Positions 1 through 8,657 of a stretch of DNA of 64,000 nt are shown here, piece after piece. Source of the stretch: Acidobacteriota bacterium (lineage in GTDB: Bacteria > Acidobacteriota > Vicinamibacteria > Vicinamibacterales > UBA8438); assembly GCA_009838525.1 (NCBI GenBank), contig VXRJ01000038.1, positions 74,654 through 138,653 on the forward strand. The letters are read 5' to 3'. A program made the position numbers and the translations under genes. Positions within the stretch are counted from its first letter, which is position 1; each line of letters opens with the position of its first letter. The notes beneath the pieces are model-generated. The model ran no database searches and was not told the origin of the DNA. It worked only from the letters and a program-made list of their open reading frames with translations.

Positions 1-791
1 TCCTCCGCCAACTCCGGCAGTTGCGTGCGGAAGCCGAGAGCGGAGCTCAGCCCTTCGTAGCTCCCTCCCGTTATCTGTCCTATGTCCATGCCCCAACGCA
101 TCTGGTCGCCGCCCTGCTTGACCCCGGTGACCGACGTGAAGGTGTACATCCGCGTGTGGAGCGTGGCGCTGTTGTCCATTAGACGCTCCATCATCTCGCG
201 AAACGGTCTCTCGCGAACCCGCGAGCTCCCCTCGGGGCCGTTGGTTGCGACCATCACGATGACCGGAAAGTACTCCCCCTCCTCGTCCTCGTGCATCCGC
301 TCCGCTTCTTCGTACAGCGCATCGAGAAAGCTGGCCGCGCCGTCCATTTCAGGCGCTATCACGCCGATCGCGTTTTCCAGCTCCGTCCGGTCGGTGGTGT
401 GCTCGGACCAGAACTGCGGCCGACCGCCGATGGTCGCAATCGCCACCTCGATGTCCTGCGGAAGCGCCTCGAGGAAGAGCCGCAGGCCCTCGCGCATGTG
501 GTCCAGAACCGGTGGACTCGCCAGTCCGTTGTCGACGAACACGGTTACCCGCACCGGCCAGTTGATCGGCTCCAGGCTGAGAGTCTCGCTCCGCTCGCCG
601 TCGGTCTCCACGATCACCTCCTCCCGGGTCACGTCGGTAACCGGGACGCCGTTGGCGTCGGTGAAGCTGATGAAGAACGACTGGGTCTGGGCCGACGCGA
701 CCTGGCCGGTCCAGGGCGCGGCGACTGCGACTACGACGAGGGCGGCGAGTATGCCGGCGAAGGGCCGGCGCCGCGTGGATTCGGCAGCCAT
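1..791 (-). CDS. Secreted von Willebrand-like domain protein (3' end off window)
   Basis: The reading frame starts at an ATG at 791 and runs off the left edge, so the C-terminus is missing. The first ~35 residues form a signal peptide ending near VASAQ. A short beta-rich part follows (DANGVPVTDVTREEVIVETD), then a fold resembling the von Willebrand A-related proteins of Acidobacteria (VRVTVFVDNG, LRLFLEALPQDIEVAIATIGG). The metal-site DxSxS is degenerate (DNGLAS), so metal-dependent adhesion is doubtful. It lies 51 nt downstream of the TPR gene and is probably in the same transcript as the TonB receptor. Role unknown; an extracytoplasmic protein-interaction role is inferred. Confidence 0.75.
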   Translation of the reverse strand, partial: MAAESTRRRPFAGILAALVVVAVAAPWTGQVASAQTQSFFISFTDANGVPVTDVTREEVIVETDGERSETLSLEPINWPVRVTVFVDNGLASPPVLDHMREGLRLFLEALPQDIEVAIATIGGRPQFWSEHTTDRTELENAIGVIAPEMDGAASFLDALYEEAERMHEDEEGEYFPVIVMVATNGPEGSSRVRERPFREMMERLMDNSATLHTRMYTFTSVTGVKQGGDQMRWGMDIGQITGGSYEGLSSALGFRTQLPELAE

Positions 792-842
792 GTCAGGAAC
801 CTCCGTTGAGAACCGCCAACGCGTACCGATGCCCGATAGGCA

Positions 843-1868
843 TCAGGGGAGCGCTGCGAGCATCCCCTGGGCCTGCGCCCCTTCCGCTGAGTCCGGGGCA
901 AGGTCGACGACCTTCTGGAATAGTACCTTGGCGCCCTCGATGTCCCCCCGGTTCAACGCCAGCATGCCCAGCTTGAGCACGGGGGCCGGCCACTCGGGAT
1001 CGGCGGCGGCGGACTTTTCGTACCAGCCGGCGGCGGCGTCGACGTCACCGGCCTCGAACGCCACTTCCCCCAGGTTGTATAGATCCTCACGCGACGCGTC
1101 ACCCTCCGCCGCGGCAAGGTCTCCGGCGGCGTCGAGGTCGCCCATCAACAGCCTGGTCCGGGCGATCTTTCTCTCGATCGCCTCGTCGTCCGGTGTCGCC
1201 GCTTGATACCGCTCGTAGGCGGCGACCGCCGCGCCGAACTCCGCCATGGCCCGATGCGCGTCGCCGATGTCCTGATGCAGCGTGGTTATCTGCGGCCATC
1301 TCTCAAGCAGTTTCGTATAACCGTCGATGGCGGTCCGGTAGTCCTCGTTGTTGTAGGCGGCGTCGGCCGCGATGAGATCGGCCTTGGCCTGTTCGATTTC
1401 CGGATTCGCGGCATCCGCCAAACCGGCCAGGGCGCCCTCGACTTCCACCTCCGCGTCCACCTTGAGGGGCGCCATGTAGAACTCGATGGGCTGGAGGCAG
1501 TTCTGCATCTTGGTCGCCGTGCATGCGGCCGACCCGCGTTGCGTCACCTCGATCCGCATCAGGGAATCCTCGTAGCCCTCGGCCGACACCATCGTGTTCC
1601 AGATGCCGCTCTGCATCCAGGTCAGCGCGAAGCGTCCGTTCTCGTCCGTAAGCGTTTCGAGGGGATCGGCGGTCGTGAGCCGACTGCCGTCGGGCGAGAA
1701 GATCGGAGGGTCGGCCCGGACAAGGGCCCCCACGACCGGATCCCGCGTGCCTTCGATGTACACGCGGCCCTGAATCCGGCCCTCCTCCTGGGTAAGACCC
1801 TCTGACGGACCCAGCAGGAGGATCGCTGCGGCGGCGAGAAGGCAACGGCGCCGTCGGGAGACGCTCAT
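843..1868 (-). CDS. Exported carboxypeptidase-regulatory-like / TPR protein
   Basis: A 341-aa protein. The ATG at 1868 is chosen because it begins a signal peptide (MSVSRRRRCLLAAAAILLLG); the longer frame would overlap the TonB receptor gene. Residues about 29-125 resemble the carboxypeptidase regulatory-like beta-sandwich (GRIQGRVYIEGTRDPVVGA, TDENGRFALTWMQSG, VSAEGYED). Residues about 165-335 form four or five TPR units (AYNNEDYRTAIDGYTKLLERWP, AGWYEKSAAADPEWPAPVLK, AKVLFQKVVDLAPDS). It sits 83 nt after the TonB receptor, separated by a strong hairpin, and precedes the von Willebrand-like gene. It probably acts in the periplasm as a partner of the receptor; this is inferred from context only. 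Confidence 0.8.
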   Translation of the reverse strand: MSVSRRRRCLLAAAAILLLGPSEGLTQEEGRIQGRVYIEGTRDPVVGALVRADPPIFSPDGSRLTTADPLETLTDENGRFALTWMQSGIWNTMVSAEGYEDSLMRIEVTQRGSAACTATKMQNCLQPIEFYMAPLKVDAEVEVEGALAGLADAANPEIEQAKADLIAADAAYNNEDYRTAIDGYTKLLERWPQITTLHQDIGDAHRAMAEFGAAVAAYERYQAATPDDEAIERKIARTRLLMGDLDAAGDLAAAEGDASREDLYNLGEVAFEAGDVDAAAGWYEKSAAADPEWPAPVLKLGMLALNRGDIEGAKVLFQKVVDLAPDSAEGAQAQGMLAALP

Positions 1869-1891
1869 GGCAGCTTCGACGGGAATGCGGC

Positions 1892-1934
1892 GGGGGCGGT
1901 CACGCGCACGAACTGAATGCGCTTGACCGCCCCC
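1892..1934 (-). promoter_or_regulatory. Intercistronic hairpin between TonB receptor and TPR gene
   Basis: An 11-bp perfect inverted repeat (GGGGGCGGTCA at 1892-1902, TGACCGCCCCC at 1924-1934) continues inward, after one mismatch, for five more pairs around a 9-nt loop. It lies just after the receptor stop and 24 nt before the next start. There is no T-tract, so it looks more like an mRNA-stabilising or partially terminating element than a classical terminator. Confidence 0.6.
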
Positions 1935-1951
1935 AACCGAAAAGCTCCGCC

Positions 1952-4900
1952 CTAGAAGTACATCTGGACGCCCCACGTCAACTGGCGGCCATCGATGATG
2001 CTGATGATGCGGTTGAAGTCGGGATTCTTGATGCCTCCGCCGCCCCATCCCCGGTTGCGGTCCGTGACCCGGGCCCGGTTGAAGAGGTTGCTGGCGTCCA
2101 TGTAGACGCGCGTCCGAATATCGCCGGTGGTGAAGGTCTTCGAGAACCGGATGAGCAATTCCGTCGTGTAGTCCTCGAAAACGGTCCCCGGCTCGATCAA
2201 CTCCACACCCAGGGTGGGATTCGCGTCGTCGACGTCACCGACAATGAGACCGGGGAAGTCAGTCGTGTTGATGGTGTAGCTGGCGCTGATGGGCCTCCCC
2301 GGGAATATCTGGAGGAGTCCCGAGACCATGAAGTCGCCCGGCAGCGGCAGGGCTCCCGACAACTTGCCCATCGGCCGGTACGGCATCCGCGTCTCACAGA
2401 ATCGCATCCGGTTGGGATTCTCGAGTATCCCGTGCGCGCACCGGTGGTCTGTGGTCGTGCCCGCCGTGATGCTGCCGGTCATGAAGCCGCCGCGGGGAAG
2501 CTCCCCGTCGACAATCACCTCGAAACCGTTCCACGTTCGCCAGCGATGCGGATCGTTGGTCAGGCGGTCGTTGCCGGTCTGGATGTCGATGCCGGGGCGG
2601 GTGACATAGATCGGAATCCGGACGCCCTGGGCGTTCGGCGGCAGATCGGGGTCGGTCGGCCCGGTCCACGTTCCCGCCATCATCCAGTCGGCCACCGACG
2701 TGTTCAGGTTGTCCTCCCAATTGAAGTTGGCGTAGCTCCGGCGGTGGAACATCGCGCTCAGCGCCCAGCCGGCGCCCAGTTGGCGCTCGAGGCCGGCGGA
2801 GTACTCCCAGTTGGTGCCGCGCCGCAGCGTGTCGTCGTACTGGGTCTGGATGATCGACGTTCCATAGTTAGGGTTGTTCGAGGGGCCGACCTCGTTGACC
2901 TGCGGCGTTCCGTCAGGATTCAGCGCCGTGCCGTCGCCGTTGAGGTCCGTCCAGGGCCGCCAGTCCAGCATGTCGTAGGGGTAGATCGGATTGAACCCCT
3001 GGGTCAGGCCGGTCCCCTCGTTCGCCACGTAGCGCCCCGCAGAGGCCTTCACCGCCGTCGAGCCGTCACCGAACAGGTCGAACGCGAAGCCGAACCGCCC
3101 GCTGTAGTTCCGCCAGTTCGGGATGTTCTCCACGACGGGATCCGGCGTCGTGAGCTCCGGCGCGAAAAAGCCCGCTGCCCGGGTCCCTCCCGGCACCGAG
3201 TTCTGGAACCAGTCGAAGCGGAAGCCCGCGTTCACGGTCAGCCGCTCCATCGTCCAGGCATCCTGCACGTATACCCCGCAGTCGCAGTCCTGAATGATCC
3301 CCTGGCGCTCCGCCCCGTTGCCGCCCACGAGGATTCCGATGGGCCACCCGTTGAAGAAATAGCCCGCGAAGATGTCGCCCGGCGGCGAGTACGCAAGGGC
3401 CGTCCGGTTGTTCGCGAAGTTGATGCCCGCCTTGAAGTTATGCGAACCGGTCACGTACGAGATGGACGCGTTGATGCGCCGGTGGAAGTCGTGGTTGTGG
3501 TGGTTCTGGAACGAGCTGTTGTACTCGGTGTTCTGTGCGACATCGATTTTCGCCATGCGAGGCTCGCCATGATCCACCGGAGTGGTGTTGACGTCGGCCT
3601 GCATGAACGAACCATGCACCTCCACGAGCAGCCGGTTGGTTATCGGCGCCGTCCAGCGGCCGGTGGCCATTACTGTCGGATGCCCGTTGAAGGTGTACCA
3701 GGCCTCCGGACCGATCCGCCGCCCGCCTGTGTTGAACGCGGCGACCGACGACTTCGGCTCCTGGAAGTAGCTCCACGTCAGCTTGTTGCGCTGGGTGAGC
3801 TGGTGCGTTATCCGCACGTTGTAGTTGCCGTTGGCGCTCCCGGACCACGCCCGCAACTGCTCCGGCGAGCAGCTTCCGTCGCCGCACATCTCCCGGATGC
3901 TGTCCGGCGTAGACGGCTGGGCCGGATCCCAGAACTGGTCGAGGACGAAGCTCTTGTTCCGGTTTTCGATCATCGAGGCGAAGAACCAGAGCTTGTCCCG
4001 GATGATGGGACCGCCGGCCGCGGGGTTGAAGCTGTAGCGGTAGTCAACCGGCGCGAACTCGAAGCCGAGGTCCTTCAGCGCCTGGTTCTGGTTGTCCCAT
4101 TCGAATCTCCCCGTCGTGCCCTGCAGGAAGAGGTTGTAGGCGTACTCGTTGCCGCCCGCCTTCGGAACGATGTTCGTCCGCACGCCGCTCTGGGCATATT
4201 CCGCAGACTGCGAAGAAGTGTCGAAGACGATCTCCGTAACCATCGCCTCGTTCGTGACCGTTCCGACGCCGGCCGACCACTCGTTCCGCCCCTGGAGCTG
4301 TCCTCCGGTCTTGATGCCGTCGACGGCGGGCTGGCCGTCCAGCGGGTCGGATCCGTGCAGGCTCGGCAGGTTGCTGCGGTTGTTGTCGCCCTCGCCAAGA
4401 ACCGTTCCCGGCACGTAGGCGGCGGCGCTCCGGATGCCCGCCGCTCCCGGCAGCACGTTCACGCGCTCGGACGGCATCACCGATTGCTGCCGCGTGGTCC
4501 TCACGTCGACGAGCGGCGCCGTCCCGGCCACGGTCACGGTCTCTTCAACGCCGCCGACGTTCATCGAGGCGTCGACCTCGGCCACGAACGCGCCCGACAG
4601 GACAACGCCCTCGCGCACTATGGTGGAGAAGCCGGGAAGGGTGAAGGTCACCGAATAGGTGCCCGACGGCAGATTGATGAACTGGTAGTTCCCGGCGCCG
4701 TCCGAGAACACCGTGCGTACCTGCTCGATCAGCGCCGGGCTGCGCGCCTCGACGGTCACGCCGGGCAGGATGCCCCCGGTGTCGTCCTGGACGTTGCCGG
4801 CGATGCCCGCCTCGTCCTGCGCCAGGGCGACGGACGGGGCAAGCGCAAGGCTGACCAGGCAGACAAGAGTCAATGAAAGTAGCGATGCGCGGCTCTGCAT
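1952..4900 (-). CDS. TonB-dependent receptor, Oar-like, with carboxypeptidase-regulatory plug extension
   Basis: A 982-aa outer-membrane receptor starting at the ATG at 4900, preceded by GGGGGAG. The frame can extend 14 codons upstream, but the signal peptide begins MQSRASLLSLTLVCLVSLAL. Residues about 28-115 are the carboxypeptidase-regulatory-like domain (GIAGNVQDDTGGILPGVTVE, YQFINLPSGTYSVTFTLPGF). The plug follows (VEETVTVAGTAPLVDVRTTR), then a long beta-barrel ending in WGVQMYF with the terminal aromatic residue typical of BAM substrates. It would import a TonB-dependent substrate that cannot be named; acidobacterial paralogues are often tied to oligosaccharide or peptide uptake. It heads the operon running down to the left edge. 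Confidence 0.93.
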   Translation of the reverse strand: MQSRASLLSLTLVCLVSLALAPSVALAQDEAGIAGNVQDDTGGILPGVTVEARSPALIEQVRTVFSDGAGNYQFINLPSGTYSVTFTLPGFSTIVREGVVLSGAFVAEVDASMNVGGVEETVTVAGTAPLVDVRTTRQQSVMPSERVNVLPGAAGIRSAAAYVPGTVLGEGDNNRSNLPSLHGSDPLDGQPAVDGIKTGGQLQGRNEWSAGVGTVTNEAMVTEIVFDTSSQSAEYAQSGVRTNIVPKAGGNEYAYNLFLQGTTGRFEWDNQNQALKDLGFEFAPVDYRYSFNPAAGGPIIRDKLWFFASMIENRNKSFVLDQFWDPAQPSTPDSIREMCGDGSCSPEQLRAWSGSANGNYNVRITHQLTQRNKLTWSYFQEPKSSVAAFNTGGRRIGPEAWYTFNGHPTVMATGRWTAPITNRLLVEVHGSFMQADVNTTPVDHGEPRMAKIDVAQNTEYNSSFQNHHNHDFHRRINASISYVTGSHNFKAGINFANNRTALAYSPPGDIFAGYFFNGWPIGILVGGNGAERQGIIQDCDCGVYVQDAWTMERLTVNAGFRFDWFQNSVPGGTRAAGFFAPELTTPDPVVENIPNWRNYSGRFGFAFDLFGDGSTAVKASAGRYVANEGTGLTQGFNPIYPYDMLDWRPWTDLNGDGTALNPDGTPQVNEVGPSNNPNYGTSIIQTQYDDTLRRGTNWEYSAGLERQLGAGWALSAMFHRRSYANFNWEDNLNTSVADWMMAGTWTGPTDPDLPPNAQGVRIPIYVTRPGIDIQTGNDRLTNDPHRWRTWNGFEVIVDGELPRGGFMTGSITAGTTTDHRCAHGILENPNRMRFCETRMPYRPMGKLSGALPLPGDFMVSGLLQIFPGRPISASYTINTTDFPGLIVGDVDDANPTLGVELIEPGTVFEDYTTELLIRFSKTFTTGDIRTRVYMDASNLFNRARVTDRNRGWGGGGIKNPDFNRIISIIDGRQLTWGVQMYF

Positions 4901-5120
4901 GCTGTGCTCCCCCTCTAGTCGAAACTGAGCCGATGTAAGCAACTGCTCACTGCGACACTACGCCGACTATTCACGGGAGTCAAGCCCGTTGGAACCCGCC
5001 TTTACCACGCCGGGCCGGGCCGTGACGCTCACCCCGCGCACCTGGAGGCATCGCCGCGTCGCTGAGGCTGCTGGGTTGGTATCTCTTGGCACGAGCTTCG
5101 TGTTACACTGTTTTCGTGTC

Positions 5121-5369
5121 ATGAAGAACGTCACGGTGACCCTGCCGGAAGATGTCGCGCTCTGGCTCAGGATCCAGGCGGCCAAGCATGACCGCAGTGT
5201 CTCCAGCTGGCTGGCCGACCTGCTTGAAGGGATGAGGCGTCAGGAAGACGAGTACGACGTGGCGATGGAGCGCTTCCTGACGAGAGCGAGACAGCCGCGC
5301 ACGCTCAAGCGACCCGGCGACCGCTACCCGACACGGGACGAACTCCATGACCGCACCGGTCTTCGTTGA
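5121..5369 (+). CDS. vapB: Antitoxin, ribbon-helix-helix-like (VapB type)
   Basis: An 82-aa protein starting at the ATG at 5121. The N-terminus (KNVTVTLPEDVALWLRIQAA) has the beta-strand then helix pattern of ribbon-helix-helix antitoxins, followed by a charged tail expected to wrap the toxin. It overlaps the PIN toxin gene by 23 nt, the usual arrangement for translational coupling. No clear Shine-Dalgarno is visible; a TACACT hexamer lies 11 nt upstream of the ATG, suggesting a very short leader. It should neutralise the adjacent toxin and repress its own operon. Confidence 0.8.
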   Translation: MKNVTVTLPEDVALWLRIQAAKHDRSVSSWLADLLEGMRRQEDEYDVAMERFLTRARQPRTLKRPGDRYPTRDELHDRTGLR

Positions 5370-5811
5370 CACCAACGTCTTCGTCTACCAGCACGACGAC
5401 TCGGAGCCGGACAAGAAGCCCCGCGCCGATGACTGGATCGCGCTTCTCGTGCGCCACCGTGCCGGTCGGCTGAGCTTCCAGGTGTTGCAGGAGCTCTATG
5501 TAACGCTCACCCGCAAGCTGAAACCGGGCACACCCGCGGCGGAAGCTCAACTGATTGTCCGCGACCTCTACCTGTGGGAACCGGTCACCATCGATCGCGC
5601 CATCCTCGAGCGGGGCTGGCACTTGCAGGAGCGACACGCGCTGTCATGGTGGGACGCACTCATCGTGGCTGCCGCGCAATGGTCGGAGTGCCGTGTGCTT
5701 CTCAGCGAGGACATGCAGCACGGCCAGGTCTTCGGCTCCCTCCAGGTGATCGATCCGTTTGAGTCGCCGGACCGATCGCCGGCGGACATTCTCACCTTGC
5801 CGGATCGCTGA
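5347..5811 (+). CDS. vapC: PIN-domain ribonuclease toxin (VapC type)
   Basis: A 154-aa PIN-domain protein. The acidic active site is visible: D8 in VFVDTNVFVY, E49 in VLQELYV, D103 in SWWDALIVAAA, and E121/D122 in LLSEDMQHG. VapC toxins are magnesium-dependent endoribonucleases that cut tRNA or rRNA and are held inactive by their VapB partner. All catalytic acids are present, so it is probably functional. Its start lies inside the antitoxin gene. The next gene, on the other strand, ends 49 nt away. Confidence 0.88.
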   Translation: MTAPVFVDTNVFVYQHDDSEPDKKPRADDWIALLVRHRAGRLSFQVLQELYVTLTRKLKPGTPAAEAQLIVRDLYLWEPVTIDRAILERGWHLQERHALSWWDALIVAAAQWSECRVLLSEDMQHGQVFGSLQVIDPFESPDRSPADILTLPDR

Positions 5812-5859
5812 CCACAGATACGGCTCCCAGCGTCCGGCCGGTTTACCGCACGGCCCGGG

Positions 5860-7686
5860 CTACCAGGCCGGCAGTTCCGGCGCCGCGATCCCGGTCGGGC
5901 TGAACTCGAGGGGTTCGCCGCTCTCGGAGGCGAGCACGCTCACGAGGAACGGATAGATGGCTTCCATCCGGAATTCCGTCGTCGCGGCCGCATCCCACGG
6001 CGCGTCCGCCCCTGGCGTAAAGCCGGCCCACGCCAGCGGTTCGGGAAGCGCGGCAACGTCGGTGACGACGTGCAGGGCGACGTCATTGTCGCCCCTGCCT
6101 CCGGCGATGAACGGCGGTTGGTGATCGCCAAGAATCAGCGCGATGAACCCCGGTTCGATCCGGTTCCGGAACGTGTCGAGCAGCAGTTCCCATTCGTAGG
6201 CCACGGTTACGAAGAAGTCGCGCTTCTGACCCTGCGGAACGGTCAGCGCCAGTTCGACGTAGTCCGGCCGGGTCTCGAGAAAGGCCGGTTGCGGCTTTGC
6301 CAGGTCTGCGACGTCCTCCGTAATGCGCGGTGGCGCCTCCCAGGCATAGTGGGTGGCGGTGGCGACGAAGTGAAAGAGCCGGGGACGCGGGTGCCGGCTC
6401 CAGTAGTTGTTGAATGCGTAATCGAGCGCCCACTGATCCGGCACGTGGCCGAATCCGTAGTCGAAAGCGTCGTAAGAGAAATCTTCCCGGATGATCACGT
6501 CGTCGTAGCCGTACAAGTCCTCGTTCCATGTCGCGCCCGGCTGAACGGACAGTGTGTAGTAGCCGTGCCGCTCCAGATAGGCGATCAGGTGGGGGTACCG
6601 GTGCGCGATGCGCTTCCAGGCCCAGTACGTCGAGTGGTTCTCGATGCGGATCCCGCTCAGCGCCGACGCCGTGCTCATCCACGATCCGCCGCCATAGACC
6701 GGCGACGTAACGAAGCGCGTGAATGTGGGCAGTTCAAGTTCGTCCAGCCCGTCCTGCACGCGACGCATCAGGCCCTGTCTCGCGGAGCGGTAGTCGTCGT
6801 CCGCCCACAGCGCCGCGCCGTACGACTCGATCGAGAACAGATAGACGTCGGGTTGTCGCACGGGAGCGGTGTCGTCGAGGCGGGCCGCGTCCGGCACGAC
6901 GCTGCCGCTCAGCGCGTCAACGGTTTCCAGTACCGCCTGTGACCGCTGCAGGTTGAAAACTGCGTGTTTCGCCTGAAGCTGGACGAGCGGATCGTCCCGC
7001 TCCACCCCGAACCACGTGAGCGACAGCAGGCAGTACGCGTTGACGAGCACCCAGCCCGCCGCCACGTGCCGTGGTGGAAGGGTAGCTCCCCAGTGCCACG
7101 CCGCCTGGAGATAGCGCGCGACGAGCAGGCCCAGTCCGGTTGCCGCGGCCAGCAGGACGGCGGCATACAGGAAGTCCGTCAACCCCCAGGCGTCGCGCAC
7201 GACAATCCAGGCGCTTTCGAGCATGAGGACATCGTCGAGCAACGTGCCGGGTCGGTCGAACAGGTAGTGGACAAAGCCGCTGTACGCCATGAACGCCAGG
7301 AGCCCCGCGTACGCGATTCCCGCGAGCGGTACCACCGCCCTGCGCCAGTTGCTCGCGAACCGGCTCACGAGAACGAGCGACGACACGATGAATACCCAGT
7401 CCGCGCTCACTCGGAAGATGTCCTTGTTGTGGCGTCGGACGAAGAGCTGCATGACGTACTCGTAGGTGCTGCGCCCGATGCCGGGCCATCCCCAGTCGTA
7501 GTCGCCCCGAGGATGTCCCAGGGGGAAAAAGGGCCAGAAGTTGTTTTCCTGGGAAAGGAGGAGATAGATCGGGACGAACAGCAGCAGATTGAACGCTGCG
7601 AACCCCGCCGCAAGGTAAGCGCCGGTAGGGAGTGACCGCGGGTCCAGCCACGCCGGAACCCGGAGCGTCAGGCGGACTTCAGGAAT
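5860..7686 (-). CDS. Membrane-anchored sulfatase / LTA-synthase-like hydrolase
   Basis: An alkaline-phosphatase-superfamily protein with four or five N-terminal transmembrane segments (e.g. YLAAGFAAFNLLLFVPIYLLL, FLYAAVLLAAATGLGLLVARYL) and an extracytoplasmic catalytic domain. VYLFSIESYGAALW is the first metal motif, GGGSWMSTASALSG carries the likely nucleophile Ser, and LILGDHQPP is the C-terminal Asp-His metal motif. The layout resembles phosphoglycerol or phosphoethanolamine transferases acting on envelope polymers; the substrate is unknown. The start is unclear: the open frame continues to 7932, but that would overlap the divergent gene. No ATG or GTG lies in the plausible range, only ATT at 7686 (behind GGGAGG) or CTG at 7671. 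Function is well supported, the 5' end is not. Confidence 0.78.
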   Translation of the reverse strand: MPEVRLTLRVPAWLDPRSLPTGAYLAAGFAAFNLLLFVPIYLLLSQENNFWPFFPLGHPRGDYDWGWPGIGRSTYEYVMQLFVRRHNKDIFRVSADWVFIVSSLVLVSRFASNWRRAVVPLAGIAYAGLLAFMAYSGFVHYLFDRPGTLLDDVLMLESAWIVVRDAWGLTDFLYAAVLLAAATGLGLLVARYLQAAWHWGATLPPRHVAAGWVLVNAYCLLSLTWFGVERDDPLVQLQAKHAVFNLQRSQAVLETVDALSGSVVPDAARLDDTAPVRQPDVYLFSIESYGAALWADDDYRSARQGLMRRVQDGLDELELPTFTRFVTSPVYGGGSWMSTASALSGIRIENHSTYWAWKRIAHRYPHLIAYLERHGYYTLSVQPGATWNEDLYGYDDVIIREDFSYDAFDYGFGHVPDQWALDYAFNNYWSRHPRPRLFHFVATATHYAWEAPPRITEDVADLAKPQPAFLETRPDYVELALTVPQGQKRDFFVTVAYEWELLLDTFRNRIEPGFIALILGDHQPPFIAGGRGDNDVALHVVTDVAALPEPLAWAGFTPGADAPWDAAATTEFRMEAIYPFLVSVLASESGEPLEFSPTGIAAPELPAW

Positions 7687-7852
7687 GATGGGCCTCCCGA
7701 GGGTGCAGCGTCGGACGGGGCCGACGCACTTCCGATGATCATAGACCGGCGAGGCGCGGCGAGCGGGGAACGCGCTGATCGCAAGGAGGATCGAGTTGGA
7801 CGATAATGGGAGACGCCCAGTGTCTGTCCGGACGTCAACGGAGGTGGGACAG

Positions 7853-8614
7853 ATGACACGTATTCTCGCCGTCGTCACCGGGTGGTCGGTCCTGGCGTGC
7901 GCGACGGCCGCCGCCCAGCCGCCAGCGACCACTGCCTCCGATTCTGCTCCGCCTTCCGTTCAGGCCGGTCCCCCTGATGCCCCGACAGCGCCCGTCACCG
8001 GACCGCTACGCTTCGAGGTCGGCCCGAAGTTCCTGACGGGGATTCCGGTAGGCACTTTCGGCGACCGGGTAGGCACTAGCCCGGGCGCTGCCGTCGACGT
8101 GACGGCCAGGGTCGGGCAGACTCCCTTCTTCGTGGGCGTGGCCGTCGACTACCTGCTCTACGGCACGGAGACTCGCCGCCTGGCGTTTACACCGTCCGTA
8201 CCCGAGGTGCTGACCGACGTCGACACCACGAACAACGTCTTCCGGACGCACGCGATCGTGCGTGTCCGTCCGTCCGGCGGCCGGGTCAGGCCGTACGCCG
8301 AGGGCCTCCTCGGGTTCAGCTACGTGTTCACGCGAACGTCGATCGACCTGGGCTACGACAGTGGCGCGGCCACCACGCATCTCGGCGATTTCGCGCCGAG
8401 CGCCGGCGCGGGCGGCGGAGTCACGATCGAACTGCTCTCGCGACCCGAGGGCCGCCTGGGTCTCGACATCGGGTTGCGGTATCTCACGAGTGGAAACGTC
8501 GACTACCTGACGCGGGGGGATCTCCAGCGCAACGAGACCGGCGTGACATTCGAGCCGACGCGTTCGCCGGCCAGCCTGTTGGGGCTGCAGATCGGGATCG
8601 CGGTTGATTTCTAG
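7853..8614 (+). CDS. Outer-membrane beta-barrel protein
   Basis: A 253-aa protein starting at the ATG at 7853 behind GGAGGTGGGACAG. Residues 1-22 form a signal peptide (MTRILAVVTGWSVLACATAAAQ), followed by a Pro/Ala-rich linker to about residue 50. The rest alternates short amphipathic strands (FEVGPKFLTGIPVGTFGDRV, VGVAVDYLLYG, AIVRVRPSGGRVRPYAEGLL) and ends LGLQIGIAVDF, a terminal Phe as in outer-membrane barrels of the OmpA/opacity-like size class. It is divergent from the sulfatase-like gene. Structural or porin-like role; no substrate can be inferred. Confidence 0.7.
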   Translation: MTRILAVVTGWSVLACATAAAQPPATTASDSAPPSVQAGPPDAPTAPVTGPLRFEVGPKFLTGIPVGTFGDRVGTSPGAAVDVTARVGQTPFFVGVAVDYLLYGTETRRLAFTPSVPEVLTDVDTTNNVFRTHAIVRVRPSGGRVRPYAEGLLGFSYVFTRTSIDLGYDSGAATTHLGDFAPSAGAGGGVTIELLSRPEGRLGLDIGLRYLTSGNVDYLTRGDLQRNETGVTFEPTRSPASLLGLQIGIAVDF

Positions 8615-8657
8615 CCGCCCGTGAGCGCGTGGCCCGGGGAAGCCAGTCGACGGGCTG

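Noticed and set aside
2432-4876. 814-codon plus-strand frame
   Set aside because: Antisense to a full TonB receptor with barrel and plug motifs.
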